Of a stretch of DNA of 64,000 nucleotides, positions 15,107-22,502 are shown piece after piece. This DNA is from Hymenobacter jeollabukensis. Its GTDB lineage: Bacteria > Bacteroidota > Bacteroidia > Cytophagales > Hymenobacteraceae. The stretch lies in NCBI RefSeq assembly GCF_005771675.1, contig NZ_VAJM01000002.1, positions 620,001 through 684,000 of the forward strand, read 5' to 3'. Numbering within the stretch: position 1 is the stretch's first letter; each line of letters begins with the position of its first letter. Both the position numbers and the translations under genes were made by a program. Below the pieces are notes generated by a model that worked only from the letters and a program-made list of their open reading frames with translations, was not told the origin of the DNA and did no database searches.

Positions 15107-18016
15107 TTAGCGCAGCACCGTCCCGTCGAAGGTGACGGCCAGGTAGTACAGCCCGCCGATGGTCGGGCCGGCAGCGTACTGGATGTAGCGGTTGTTGAGC
15201 AGGTTCGCCCCGCCGAGCTTGATGGTCGACTTCAGGTTCGGAATCCGCACGCTCACCTGCGCATCGACGGTCTGGTAGCTGGGCACCCGGCCGTTGGCCA
15301 GCGGGCTTTCCCAGTTGAAGCTGCTCTGCCGCCGCCACACCACGTTGAAGCCCACATTGTGCACCACCTCCCGGTTGCCGAAAGTCAGGTTGGTCACCCA
15401 CTTCGGGGTATTGAAGCCCGTCACGAAGATGTCGGCCTGCTCGTTGTCCGACAGCGCGTTGTAGCTCACGTTGCCGCCGAGGGTATACTTCTGCACCACG
15501 TTGTAAGTCAGCCCCAGCGTGGAGCCGTAGCTGTGGTAGTCGTTGCGGGCGTTGGTGTACACGCGGTAGCGGTCCTGCCGGGCGGCGCGGTTGGCGTTCA
15601 GCGCGGCCAGCACGGCATCATCGGAGCCCACCGGCACCTGCTGGCCGTTGGCGTTTTTGGGCACGCTCACCTCCACCTGGCCCAGGAAGCCGGAGTACAC
15701 GTTGTAGTACGCGTCCACGTCAACGGACAGGCGGTTATCGAGCAGCACGCTGCGGTAGCCCACCTCGTAGGCGTTGATCTGCTCGGGCTGCTCGGTGGGC
15801 AGGTTCCCCACTTGCAGCAGCTGGCGGATTTCGGGGCGCAACGCGGCTTGGCTAGCGGTAGTGCCCGCGTTGGCCGACACGTAGGCGTTAACGGCGGCGT
15901 TGAACTGCGTAATCGAGGCCAGCGTGTAGGAGTTGTCGAGGTAGTTCAGGCCCTCGTTCACCCGGGCCAGGCCGCCCACCCGGCGCACGTTGCCGTTGTT
16001 CACGAACGAGAGGGCCTCAAACAGCGAGGGGAAACGCCAGCCGTTCTGGTAGGAGGCGCGGAAGTTGTGGTTCTGGTTCGTGCCGGCTGAGTACACGGCG
16101 GCCACCCGAGGGTTCAGCTTGGGGTTGAATTCCGGGTTGTAATCGAGGCGGAGGGAGCCGGTGAGCTTGAGCCGGTCGTGGAAGAGCAGCCTGGTCACCT
16201 GCGCGAAGCCCCCGACTTTGCGGTAGTACTGGTTGGCGCCGCCGGGCTGGGTGCGGTCGGCCAGCGGGCGGCCGAAGTCCACGAAGTTATTGCCATCGGG
16301 AATGACGGCGTACACCCGCGCGTCGGCACCGAGCACCACGTCCACGAACCTGATGCGCGGGCCCAGGTTCCAGAGCGCGTCGGCGTGGTAGGTGTGGCTG
16401 CGCTGGGTGAGGGCAGCGCCGCCGGGGATGGGGGCGCCGGGCACGTTCACGCCACTGTCCCAGTTGTTGGTGCCGGTAATCTGCTTTTTCAGCGCGTCGA
16501 ATTCCGGCGTGCCGGGCTGGGCGCGGCCGGCATCGGCCGCCACGCGGGCGGCGCGCATGGCCTCGGCCAGGCCCACGCCGCCGGCCAGCTGGCTTTGCAG
16601 CTCGGTGCGGAACCTGCCGCCCCACACCGCGTTGGAGCCGTTCTGCAAGTCCAGGTTCAGCGCCAGCGGGTTCAGGTTGTAGGAGTCGCCGGTATTCTCG
16701 ACCAGCATGTAGCCGCGCAGGGTGAAGTCCTGGCCGCGCAGCTCCACTTTGTGGTTCTGCACCGTCACCCCGTCGAGCTGAATCTTGTTGCCGCGCTGAA
16801 ACACCCCGTCCATCAGCCCGAACCGGTAGCCGTAGCTCAGCTCCAGCTTATCCGTCAGCTTGTAGTGCAGGCTGGCGTCGGCCTTGATGTTGCGCACGAC
16901 GGGGTTGGTGAGGTCCCGCTCGTAGTAGCCGGTGCGGCGCACGTTGAAGGTTTCGTTGCGGCCCTGGTAGGGAATGGTGATGCTCACGTTGCCCGCGTTG
17001 TCGTCGCCGTAGCGGTTCCAAAGGTCGGCGGCGGGGTTGTCGGCGCCGCTCAGCTCGGGGAAGCGCGGGTTGGCCGAGCTGAGCTGCTGCGGGTTCTGGT
17101 CGGTCTGGGTGTTGGCCAGCCAGTCGGTGCCGCGCAAATAGCTCAGGTTCACCTTGTAGGCGAAGCGCTGCGCCGGCCCCACCGCCTGCGCCCAGCGCAC
17201 CGCCGTTTCGGTCAGCACGCTCGGGTCCCGGTCCCGGCCGTCGACGTGGTTGACGCCCACTTTCTGGTACACGCTCAGGCCCTGGTAGGTGAAGGGGCTC
17301 CGGGTGGCCAGGTTGGCCATGCCGTTGATGGCATTCATGCCGTACAGCGCCGAGGCCGCGCCGGGCGTAATTTCCACCGAGGCCACGTCCAGCTCCGTCG
17401 GGCCGATGGCGTTGCCCAAAGGCACCCCGAGCGTGGCCGCCTGCATGTCCACGCCATCCACCAGCTGCATGAAGCGGAAGTTGTTCGGGATGTTGAAGCC
17501 GCGGGTATTGGGCACTTTGAACGTCAGGCTCGACGTGGTCATCTGCACGCCCTTCACGTTTTCCAGCGCGTCGTAGAAGCTCGGCGCCGCCGTTTCCTTG
17601 ATGGCGCGGATATCCAGCTTCTCAATGGCCACCGGCGACTTCAGCCGGCTTTCCTCCACCCGCGACGCCGACACCACCACCTCGTTGGTCAGCACCGCCT
17701 TCGACTCCAGCCCCACCGAAATCGGCGTCTTCGCGTCCAGAATGCTGATTTCCTTGGGCTCGTAGCCAATCATGTTGAACACCAGCACGAAGGGGAACGG
17801 CAGCCGGTCGCGCAGCTGAAACTGCCCGCTGGCGTCGCTGACGGTGCCCGTGGTGCCGCCCTTCACGCTCACGCTCACGCCCGGCAGCGGCTGCTGCGTG
17901 CCGGCCTCGCGCACGGTGCCTTTGATGGCAATAAGCTGCTGCTGCGCCACGGCGGCGGGCGCAGCGGTCAGCACGGCGGCCAGGGCCAGCCAGGATGAAG
18001 CGTAATGCTTCTTCAT
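15107..18016 (-). CDS. TonB-dependent receptor of the sulfur-assimilation cluster
   Basis: Outer-membrane active importer of 969 residues. A signal peptide (1-24) is followed by a carboxypeptidase-regulatory-like beta-sandwich (about 28-110; IKGTVREAGTQQPLPGVSVSVKG). A TonB-box-like stretch, a plug domain (about 120-240; VVVSASRVEESRL, LVDGVDMQ, ALYGMNAINGM) and a 22-strand barrel ending GLYYLAVTFDGTVLR complete it. It lies between a CysJ-like fragment and a DUF2490 gene, downstream of cysH-cysD-cysN, so its substrate may be a sulfur compound (inference from context only). No SusD-like partner is adjacent. Confidence 0.92.
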   Translation of the reverse strand: MKKHYASSWLALAAVLTAAPAAVAQQQLIAIKGTVREAGTQQPLPGVSVSVKGGTTGTVSDASGQFQLRDRLPFPFVLVFNMIGYEPKEISILDAKTPISVGLESKAVLTNEVVVSASRVEESRLKSPVAIEKLDIRAIKETAAPSFYDALENVKGVQMTTSSLTFKVPNTRGFNIPNNFRFMQLVDGVDMQAATLGVPLGNAIGPTELDVASVEITPGAASALYGMNAINGMANLATRSPFTYQGLSVYQKVGVNHVDGRDRDPSVLTETAVRWAQAVGPAQRFAYKVNLSYLRGTDWLANTQTDQNPQQLSSANPRFPELSGADNPAADLWNRYGDDNAGNVSITIPYQGRNETFNVRRTGYYERDLTNPVVRNIKADASLHYKLTDKLELSYGYRFGLMDGVFQRGNKIQLDGVTVQNHKVELRGQDFTLRGYMLVENTGDSYNLNPLALNLDLQNGSNAVWGGRFRTELQSQLAGGVGLAEAMRAARVAADAGRAQPGTPEFDALKKQITGTNNWDSGVNVPGAPIPGGAALTQRSHTYHADALWNLGPRIRFVDVVLGADARVYAVIPDGNNFVDFGRPLADRTQPGGANQYYRKVGGFAQVTRLLFHDRLKLTGSLRLDYNPEFNPKLNPRVAAVYSAGTNQNHNFRASYQNGWRFPSLFEALSFVNNGNVRRVGGLARVNEGLNYLDNSYTLASITQFNAAVNAYVSANAGTTASQAALRPEIRQLLQVGNLPTEQPEQINAYEVGYRSVLLDNRLSVDVDAYYNVYSGFLGQVEVSVPKNANGQQVPVGSDDAVLAALNANRAARQDRYRVYTNARNDYHSYGSTLGLTYNVVQKYTLGGNVSYNALSDNEQADIFVTGFNTPKWVTNLTFGNREVVHNVGFNVVWRRQSSFNWESPLANGRVPSYQTVDAQVSVRIPNLKSTIKLGGANLLNNRYIQYAAGPTIGGLYYLAVTFDGTVLR

Positions 18017-18059
18017 AGTCAGTAGTTTGGAGTAGGAGAATAGGGTGGGGGCCGGCGCG

Positions 18060-18278
18060 TCAGAACGCCTCTTCGAGCTGGGGCTGCGGCTGATGCAGGC
18101 CGCGCACGTAGGCTTCGGCTTCTTCCAGGGAGGCGCCGCTTTGCTGCTGCACCACGCTCACCAGGGCTTTATGAATGGCCGCGCTCAGGCGGGCCTTGTC
18201 GTCGCAGACGTAGCGGTAGGCGCCGCTTTCAAGCCAGCCATACACGTCGCGGACGTATTCCAGGAGTTGGTCGTACAT
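18060..18278 (-). CDS. Small protein resembling the C-terminus of CysJ
   Basis: The 72-residue product MYDQLLEYVRDVYGWLESGA aligns by eye with the last part of the NADPH-sulfite reductase flavoprotein CysJ. In that region the family reads roughly Wxx(D/E)GAxxYVCGDAxRMAxDVxxAL...EAxxYVxxL. Here it reads WLESGAYRYVCDDKARLSAAIHKAL and then SLEEAEAYVRGL. The Gly of YVCGD is Asp and the terminal R-D-V-Y tail is missing. No FMN, FAD or main NADPH domains are present upstream (18279-18583). It is either a relic of a lost cysJ or a stand-alone domain kept in frame. ATG at 18278; 43 bp before the receptor gene. Confidence 0.6.
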   Translation of the reverse strand: MYDQLLEYVRDVYGWLESGAYRYVCDDKARLSAAIHKALVSVVQQQSGASLEEAEAYVRGLHQPQPQLEEAF

Positions 18279-18583
18279 ATCGATTTTCTGCGTTGAGCCG
18301 CGCCAAAGCGCGGCGTGGAAGGGTGGACAGCGTACCGCGCCGGAAGTGCTGCCACTCCCGTCTGGCACAGGAAATCAGGGGTAGATGCGGGCGGCCCAAA
18401 TCAGCCGGCCAGGCCCGCCGGCGCGGGCTGTCAGGTAAGCGGGAAGGAGGTTCTACAGTCAGCCAAGGGGAAGAATGGTTTAGAAATTGGAGACAACCGG
18501 ACCGGGGCGAGGCGCACCCCGCATCGGCAGGTGGATGATTGTTGGCCGCGAGACAATCCTCGCGGCGTCAGGATAAAGGGCCG
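18279..18583. other. Spacer downstream of cysN
   Basis: It holds a 7-bp perfect hairpin, 18545-18551 with 18558-18564 (CCGCGAG/CTCGCGG), 20 bp after the cysN stop. The hairpin lacks a T run, so termination is uncertain. I see no gene, riboswitch or clear promoter in the remainder. Confidence 0.4.
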
Positions 18584-19855
18584 TTACAGCACCAACTCCG
18601 GCGCGGGCAGTGTCGTCTGCTCAATCAGGCCGGCAGCCAGGGTGGCGCCGGTTTGCTCGTCGAGCAGGATAAAGGCGCCGGTGGTGCGGTTCTGCAGGTA
18701 GGTGTCGGCCACCAGGGGCAGGGCCGTCTTCAGCCGCACCCGCACGATGTCGTTGAGCTGGGCCTCGGCGGCCGGCTGCTGCTCCAGCGTCTGAATATTG
18801 GTCTTCGCCACGATGGCCTGCACCACGGCCCGGGTTTTGGCGGCGTGGTGCTGCACCAGCAGCTTGCGGCCGGGGCGCAGGGGCTGCTCCACCATCCAGC
18901 ACAGCGTAGCTTCCAGCTCCCGCGTGGGCTCCGGGGCCTGGGCCAAGGGCACGATGGTGTCGCCCCGGCTCACATCCACGTCGTCGGTGAGGCGGAGTAC
19001 CACGCCCTGCGGCGCCACGGCCACCGGCACCGCCTGCTGGTTGATTTCGATGGCCGCCAGCGTGGTTTCGAGGCCGGCGGGCAGCACCAGCACCCGGTCG
19101 CCGGGGCGGTACACCCCGCTCTGGATGCGGCCGGCGTAGCCCCGGTAGTCAGGCAGCTCCGCGGTCTGCGGGCGGATGACGTACTGCACCTGCAAGCGGG
19201 CCGCGTCGGTGGTGGCTTCCCGGCTCACGTCCACGGTTTCCAAGTGCTCCAGCAGGTTCGGACCCTGGTACCAGGGCAGGTGGGCCGAGGCCCGCACCAC
19301 GTTGTCGCCATTGAGGGCGCTGAGCGGGATGCTCACCACCTGCCGGATGCCCAACTGCGCGGCCACGGCGGCGTAGTCGGCCACGATGTCGCGGAACGTC
19401 TGCTCGGAGTAGTCCACCAGGTCAATCTTGTTGACGGCCAGCACGAAGCGCCGGATGCCCAGCAGCGCCGCCACGATGCTGTGCCGCCGCGTCTGCTCCA
19501 CCACGCCCTGCCGCGCATCCACCAGCACGATGGCCAGGTCGGCGTTGGAGGCGCCCGTCACCATGTTGCGGGTGTACTGCACGTGGCCGGGCGTATCGGT
19601 GATGATAAACTTGCGCCGCGGCGTAGTAAAGTACTTGTGCGCCACGTCGATGGTGATGCCCTGTTCCCGCTCGGCCCGCAGCCCGTCGGTAAGCAAGGCC
19701 AGGTCCACGGTGCCGGCCGCCGAGGTGCGGTTCTGCGCCTCCAGCGCCGCCAGCACGTCCAGCGAAACGGCGTCCGAATCGTACAGTAATCGGCCAATCA
19801 GCGTGCTCTTGCCGTCGTCGACGCTGCCGCAGGTGATAAATTGAAGAAGGTCCAC
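18584..19855 (-). CDS. cysN: Sulfate adenylyltransferase subunit 1 (GTPase)
   Basis: GTP-hydrolysing subunit that drives formation of adenosine 5'-phosphosulfate (APS) by CysD. The 423 residues begin (GTG at 19855) with DLLQFITCGSVDDGKSTLIG, containing the P-loop. Switch II is DTPGHVQYTRNM, base recognition is NKIDLVDY, and two beta-barrel domains follow, with no C-terminal APS kinase (CysC) fusion. The GTG start is preferred because the in-frame upstream stretch is the junction palindrome at 19861-19984. Downstream of cysD in the same leftward unit. Confidence 0.93.
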   Translation of the reverse strand: MDLLQFITCGSVDDGKSTLIGRLLYDSDAVSLDVLAALEAQNRTSAAGTVDLALLTDGLRAEREQGITIDVAHKYFTTPRRKFIITDTPGHVQYTRNMVTGASNADLAIVLVDARQGVVEQTRRHSIVAALLGIRRFVLAVNKIDLVDYSEQTFRDIVADYAAVAAQLGIRQVVSIPLSALNGDNVVRASAHLPWYQGPNLLEHLETVDVSREATTDAARLQVQYVIRPQTAELPDYRGYAGRIQSGVYRPGDRVLVLPAGLETTLAAIEINQQAVPVAVAPQGVVLRLTDDVDVSRGDTIVPLAQAPEPTRELEATLCWMVEQPLRPGRKLLVQHHAAKTRAVVQAIVAKTNIQTLEQQPAAEAQLNDIVRVRLKTALPLVADTYLQNRTTGAFILLDEQTGATLAAGLIEQTTLPAPELVL

Positions 19856-19860
19856 TTGTT

Positions 19861-19984
19861 GAATGTGGTTAATGTGGAGAATGTGAGAAATGTGGAGAAT
19901 GAGTTGAGTGAAGCGGGGTGAGCTATGCGACGAAGAAGCCATCATTCCGCACATTTCCACATTCACCACACTTCGCACATTAAA
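19861..19984. repeat. Word-palindrome filling the cysD-cysN junction
   Basis: The left arm is made of loosely tandem AATGTGG / GAATGTGAG words (19861-19910); the right arm (19941-19983) carries their complements (CCACATT, TTCACCACA). It spans the whole spacer between cysD and cysN. Confidence 0.75.
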
Positions 19985-20899
19985 TCAGAAGTAGCCGTTG
20001 CGCTTCCGGTCTTCCATGCCGGTTTCCGAAATCCGGTCGTCGAGGCGGGTGGCGCCCCGCTCGCTGACTTTGGCCTGCAGGATGTCATCGATGATGGCCT
20101 CCAGCGTGGCGGCGTCACTTTCCACGGCGGCGGTGCAGGTGGAGTCGCCCACGGTGCGGAAGCGCACCTGCCGGGTGGTCAGCTCGTCGGTGGCGTCAAG
20201 GCTGAGGTGCTCGGTCAGGGCCAGCAGCTGGCCCGAGGGCAGCACCACGCAGCGCCGCTCGTGGGCGAAGTAGATGCTGGGCAGCTCGATCTGCTCCCGC
20301 TGGATGTAGTTCCACACGTCCAGCTCCGTCCAGTTCGATATCGGGAACACCCGCACGTTCTCGCCGGGCTGAATCTGCCCGTTGTAGATGTTCCACAGCT
20401 CGGGCCGCTGCCGGCGCGGGTCCCACTGCCCAAACTCGTCGCGCACCGAGAAAATCCGCTCCTTGGCCCGGGCTTTTTCCTCGTCGCGCCGCGCCCCGCC
20501 GATGCAGGCGTCGAAGCCAAACTCCTCGATGGTGTCGAGCAGGGTGTAGGTCTGCAGGGCGTTGCGGCTCGGAAACTTGCCGCCCGGCTCCCGTAGCCCG
20601 CGCTGCCGGATGGTGTCTTCCACCCGCCGCACAATCAGCTGCTCGCCCAATTCGGCCGCCAGTTGGTCGCGAAACTGCAGTACCTCGGGGAAGTTGTGGC
20701 CGGTATCGATGTGGACCAGCGGGAAGGGAAACCGGCCGGGCCGGAAGGCTTTCTGGGCGAGGCGCACCAGCGCAATGGAGTCCTTGCCGCCCGAAAACAG
20801 CAGGGCGGGGCGCTGAAACTGCCCGGCCACTTCGCGCAGGATGTGGATGGCTTCGGCTTCGAGCCGGTCGAGGTAATCTAATCTGGGCAGCGTCGGCAT
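19985..20899 (-). CDS. cysD: Sulfate adenylyltransferase subunit 2
   Basis: Catalytic adenylyltransferase that makes APS from ATP and sulfate, with CysN as GTPase partner. The 304 residues have the PP-loop motif LLFSGGKDSIALVRLAQKAF (about residues 33-52), the HIDTGHNFPEVLQFRD segment, GGARRDEEKARAKERIFS, and WNIYNGQIQPGENVRVFPISNWTELDVW. The length and C-terminus (DRISETGMEDRKRNGYF) are standard. It is separated from cysH by a dispersed repeat element (21013-21127) and from cysN by a word-palindrome, both apparently inside the operon. Confidence 0.95.
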   Translation of the reverse strand: MPTLPRLDYLDRLEAEAIHILREVAGQFQRPALLFSGGKDSIALVRLAQKAFRPGRFPFPLVHIDTGHNFPEVLQFRDQLAAELGEQLIVRRVEDTIRQRGLREPGGKFPSRNALQTYTLLDTIEEFGFDACIGGARRDEEKARAKERIFSVRDEFGQWDPRRQRPELWNIYNGQIQPGENVRVFPISNWTELDVWNYIQREQIELPSIYFAHERRCVVLPSGQLLALTEHLSLDATDELTTRQVRFRTVGDSTCTAAVESDAATLEAIIDDILQAKVSERGATRLDDRISETGMEDRKRNGYF

Positions 20900-21012
20900 A
20901 CGGCAATAAGGTGCCTGTTCGACCCGGAAAGGCCGATTTTGAGAAGTCAGGAAATGCGGGAATGCAGTAGGGCGCGGGAGCGGGAGGAGCCGTTGGAACG
21001 GCTGAATCAGGC

Positions 21013-21127
21013 CGTCATGTCGAGCGAAGTCGAGACATCTCGCTCGGATACTAATCTTCTCGTTGAACGAACAGAATGCTATCCGGCATCAGCACGCGAG
21101 ATGTCTCGACTTCGCTCGACATGACGT
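21013..21127. repeat. Dispersed inverted-repeat element, copy 2
   Basis: Class II copy: outer words CGTCATGTCGAGC, with ATGTC/GACAT pairing within each arm, and inner words TCTCGC...GCGAGA. It fills the spacer between cysH and cysD inside the sulfur transcript. Confidence 0.85.
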
Positions 21128-21128
21128 T

Positions 21129-21872
21129 CTAGTGAGTTTCGGCAGCAGCGGTAGATTCGGCCGTGGCGTGCAGGCCGCACTCCTTGGCCGATTGGTCTTC
21201 CCACCACCAGCGGCCGGCGCGGAAGTCTTCGCCCGGCTTCACGGCCCGGGTACACGGCGCGCAGCCGATGCTCACGAAGCCCTGCAGGTGCAGCGGGTTG
21301 TGCGGAATGCCGTATTCGCGGACGAAGGCCCAGGTTTGCTCCCAAGTCCAGTCCAGCAGCGGATTTACCTTGAACAGCTGGTAAGCGTCATCCCAGTCCA
21401 CCAGCTGCATCCCGGTGCGGTTGGCCGACTGCTCGGCGCGGATGCCCGTTATCCAGGCAGCTTTACCGGCCAGGGCGCGGTTCAGGGGCTCCACCTTGCG
21501 CACCTGGCAGCAGGCCTTGCGGGCGTCCACGCTTTCGTAAAAACCGTTCGGGCCCTGCCGCTCCACCAGGGCCGCGGCTTCTTCCTGATTGGGGTAATAC
21601 GCCTTGATGGTTTTGCCGTATTTCAGCACGGTTTTGCTCCAGGTCGAATACGTTTCCTGGAAATTCCGCCCGGTGTCGAGCGTGAATATTTCAATGGGTA
21701 AATCATGGGCGAAAATCAGGTGGGTAATTACCTGGTCTTCGAGCCCAAAAGAGGTGGAAAAAGCGGCCTTGCCAGCAAATTCGGCAGCTACGGCGCGCAG
21801 AATATCCAGCGGGTCGGCGCCGGCAAACTGCTGCCGGAGTTGCGCCACCTGAGCATCGATAAGCGTCGACAT
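21129..21872 (-). CDS. cysH: Phosphosulfate reductase of the iron-sulfur (APS reductase) type
   Basis: Reduces activated sulfate to sulfite. The 247-residue protein has FSTSFGLEDQVITHL and LDTGRNFQETY (PP-loop-like fold), KACCQVRKVEPLNRAL, the second cysteine pair SIGCAPCTRAV and the C-terminal catalytic ECGLH. The CC and CxxC pairs are the ligands of a [4Fe-4S] cluster in assimilatory APS reductases and are absent from cluster-free PAPS reductases. The substrate is therefore probably APS, consistent with no cysC in the cluster. ATG at 21872. The long leader upstream carries a SAM-I riboswitch and a Cys-rich short ORF. Confidence 0.93.
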   Translation of the reverse strand: MSTLIDAQVAQLRQQFAGADPLDILRAVAAEFAGKAAFSTSFGLEDQVITHLIFAHDLPIEIFTLDTGRNFQETYSTWSKTVLKYGKTIKAYYPNQEEAAALVERQGPNGFYESVDARKACCQVRKVEPLNRALAGKAAWITGIRAEQSANRTGMQLVDWDDAYQLFKVNPLLDWTWEQTWAFVREYGIPHNPLHLQGFVSIGCAPCTRAVKPGEDFRAGRWWWEDQSAKECGLHATAESTAAAETH

Positions 21873-21957
21873 GCGCAGTATGTCTGGGACGCCCTGCGCC
21901 CTGCAAAAAGGCGGCTGGCGTCGGAAAAGAAGAGGGGAGGGGGCTGGAAGGCTAGGC

Positions 21958-21984
21958 GGCGCGGCAGACTCAGGCGGCCGCGCC
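21958..21984 (-). other. GC-rich hairpin in the cysH leader
   Basis: Arms 21958-21965 and 21977-21984 (GGCGCGGC/GCCGCGCC) pair perfectly; on the minus strand a pyrimidine-rich tract follows but no clean T run. A further small stem pairs 21994-21999 with 22016-22021. They could be part of the expression platform of the leader; this is inference. Confidence 0.35.
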
Positions 21985-22067
21985 GGACACGGCTAAGCGG
22001 CGCACGGAGGCCAGGCGCTTAGTTGTCGGTCGATCCAGAAAAACGGGAAAGGAGGTCGTGGGGAGCC

Positions 22068-22187
22068 TCAACAACACGCGCGGCGCATCGGCATGCAACA
22101 GCAACAGCAGCCGTTGAAGCCGAAGGGGCGCAGCTGCGAGGCAGCGGCACCAGCCAGATTAGCGCGAGAGTTGAGGTCGGTGTTCAC
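22068..22187 (-). CDS. Cys-run leader peptide ORF upstream of cysH
   Basis: A 39-codon ORF with GTG start (22187-22185) and TGA stop (22070-22068). Near its end the codons TGC TGT TGC TGT TGC encode five consecutive Cys (residues 27-31), and the last two residues are also Cys. The central part reads SQLRPFGFNG. Third positions are GC-rich as in real genes here. It starts 10 nt after the 3' strand of the SAM-I aptamer and precedes cysH by about 195 bp. A Cys run ahead of sulfate-reduction genes suggests a regulatory peptide that stalls ribosomes when charged tRNA-Cys is scarce (inference). Whether it is translated is unproven. Confidence 0.55.
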   Translation of the reverse strand: MNTDLNSRANLAGAAASQLRPFGFNGCCCCCMPMRRACC

Positions 22188-22196
22188 GACGTCGGT

Positions 22197-22290
22197 GTTT
22201 TTATATCACCAGGACTTGGCACCGTTTCGGACTGTCCGCTGGTTGCCGGCGCTTCACGGAGCCTGTCTCTCCACGCCTCTGTATAAAAAC
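22197..22290 (-). promoter_or_regulatory. SAM-I (S-box) riboswitch aptamer
   Basis: Read on the minus strand, P1 pairs 22282-22290 (GTTTTTATA) with 22197-22205 (TATAAAAAC). Between them lie the conserved SAM-I blocks in order: AGAGGCGTGGAGAGACAGGC, then TGAAGCGCCGGCAACC, and finally GGTGCCAAGTCCTG. It begins about 18 nt after the predicted transcription start and controls the cysH-cysD-cysN unit; SAM binding would lower expression of sulfate assimilation. The identification rests on the signature blocks and P1. Confidence 0.92.
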
Positions 22291-22314
22291 AATCCTTCAG
22301 CAGAATTGCTACGG

Positions 22315-22347
22315 CAAAGGTAGCGACACAATTTTCGGAATTGCAAA
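22315..22347 (-). promoter_or_regulatory. Promoter of the sulfur-assimilation transcript
   Basis: TTTG (22344-22347) and TACCTTTG (22315-22322) on the minus strand are spaced by 21 bp. Transcription would start near 22308, immediately before the SAM-I aptamer, giving a leader of about 435 nt to cysH. Confidence 0.75.
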
Positions 22348-22502
22348 CTCCTTTTTGCGGGAGCTGAAAACTCGCAAATAATTATGCCGGGCCGTTGCCG
22401 ATGCGGGTTCTACAAATAACGCGCCCGAAATGTTTTCGCCCCGCCGGAAAATGAATTCCAGCGGGGCGAGAACGGGGCTGCGGAAGCAACAGACGCCGGA
22501 AA

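Noticed and set aside
14918-17998. Long rightward frames across the sulfur-cluster TonB-dependent receptor
   Set aside because: Antisense shadows of a clear receptor gene with composition biased to His, Val, Arg and Gly.
18279-18583. Possible second riboswitch before the CysJ-like fragment
   Set aside because: I looked for S-box, cobalamin and TPP blocks on the minus strand and saw none.
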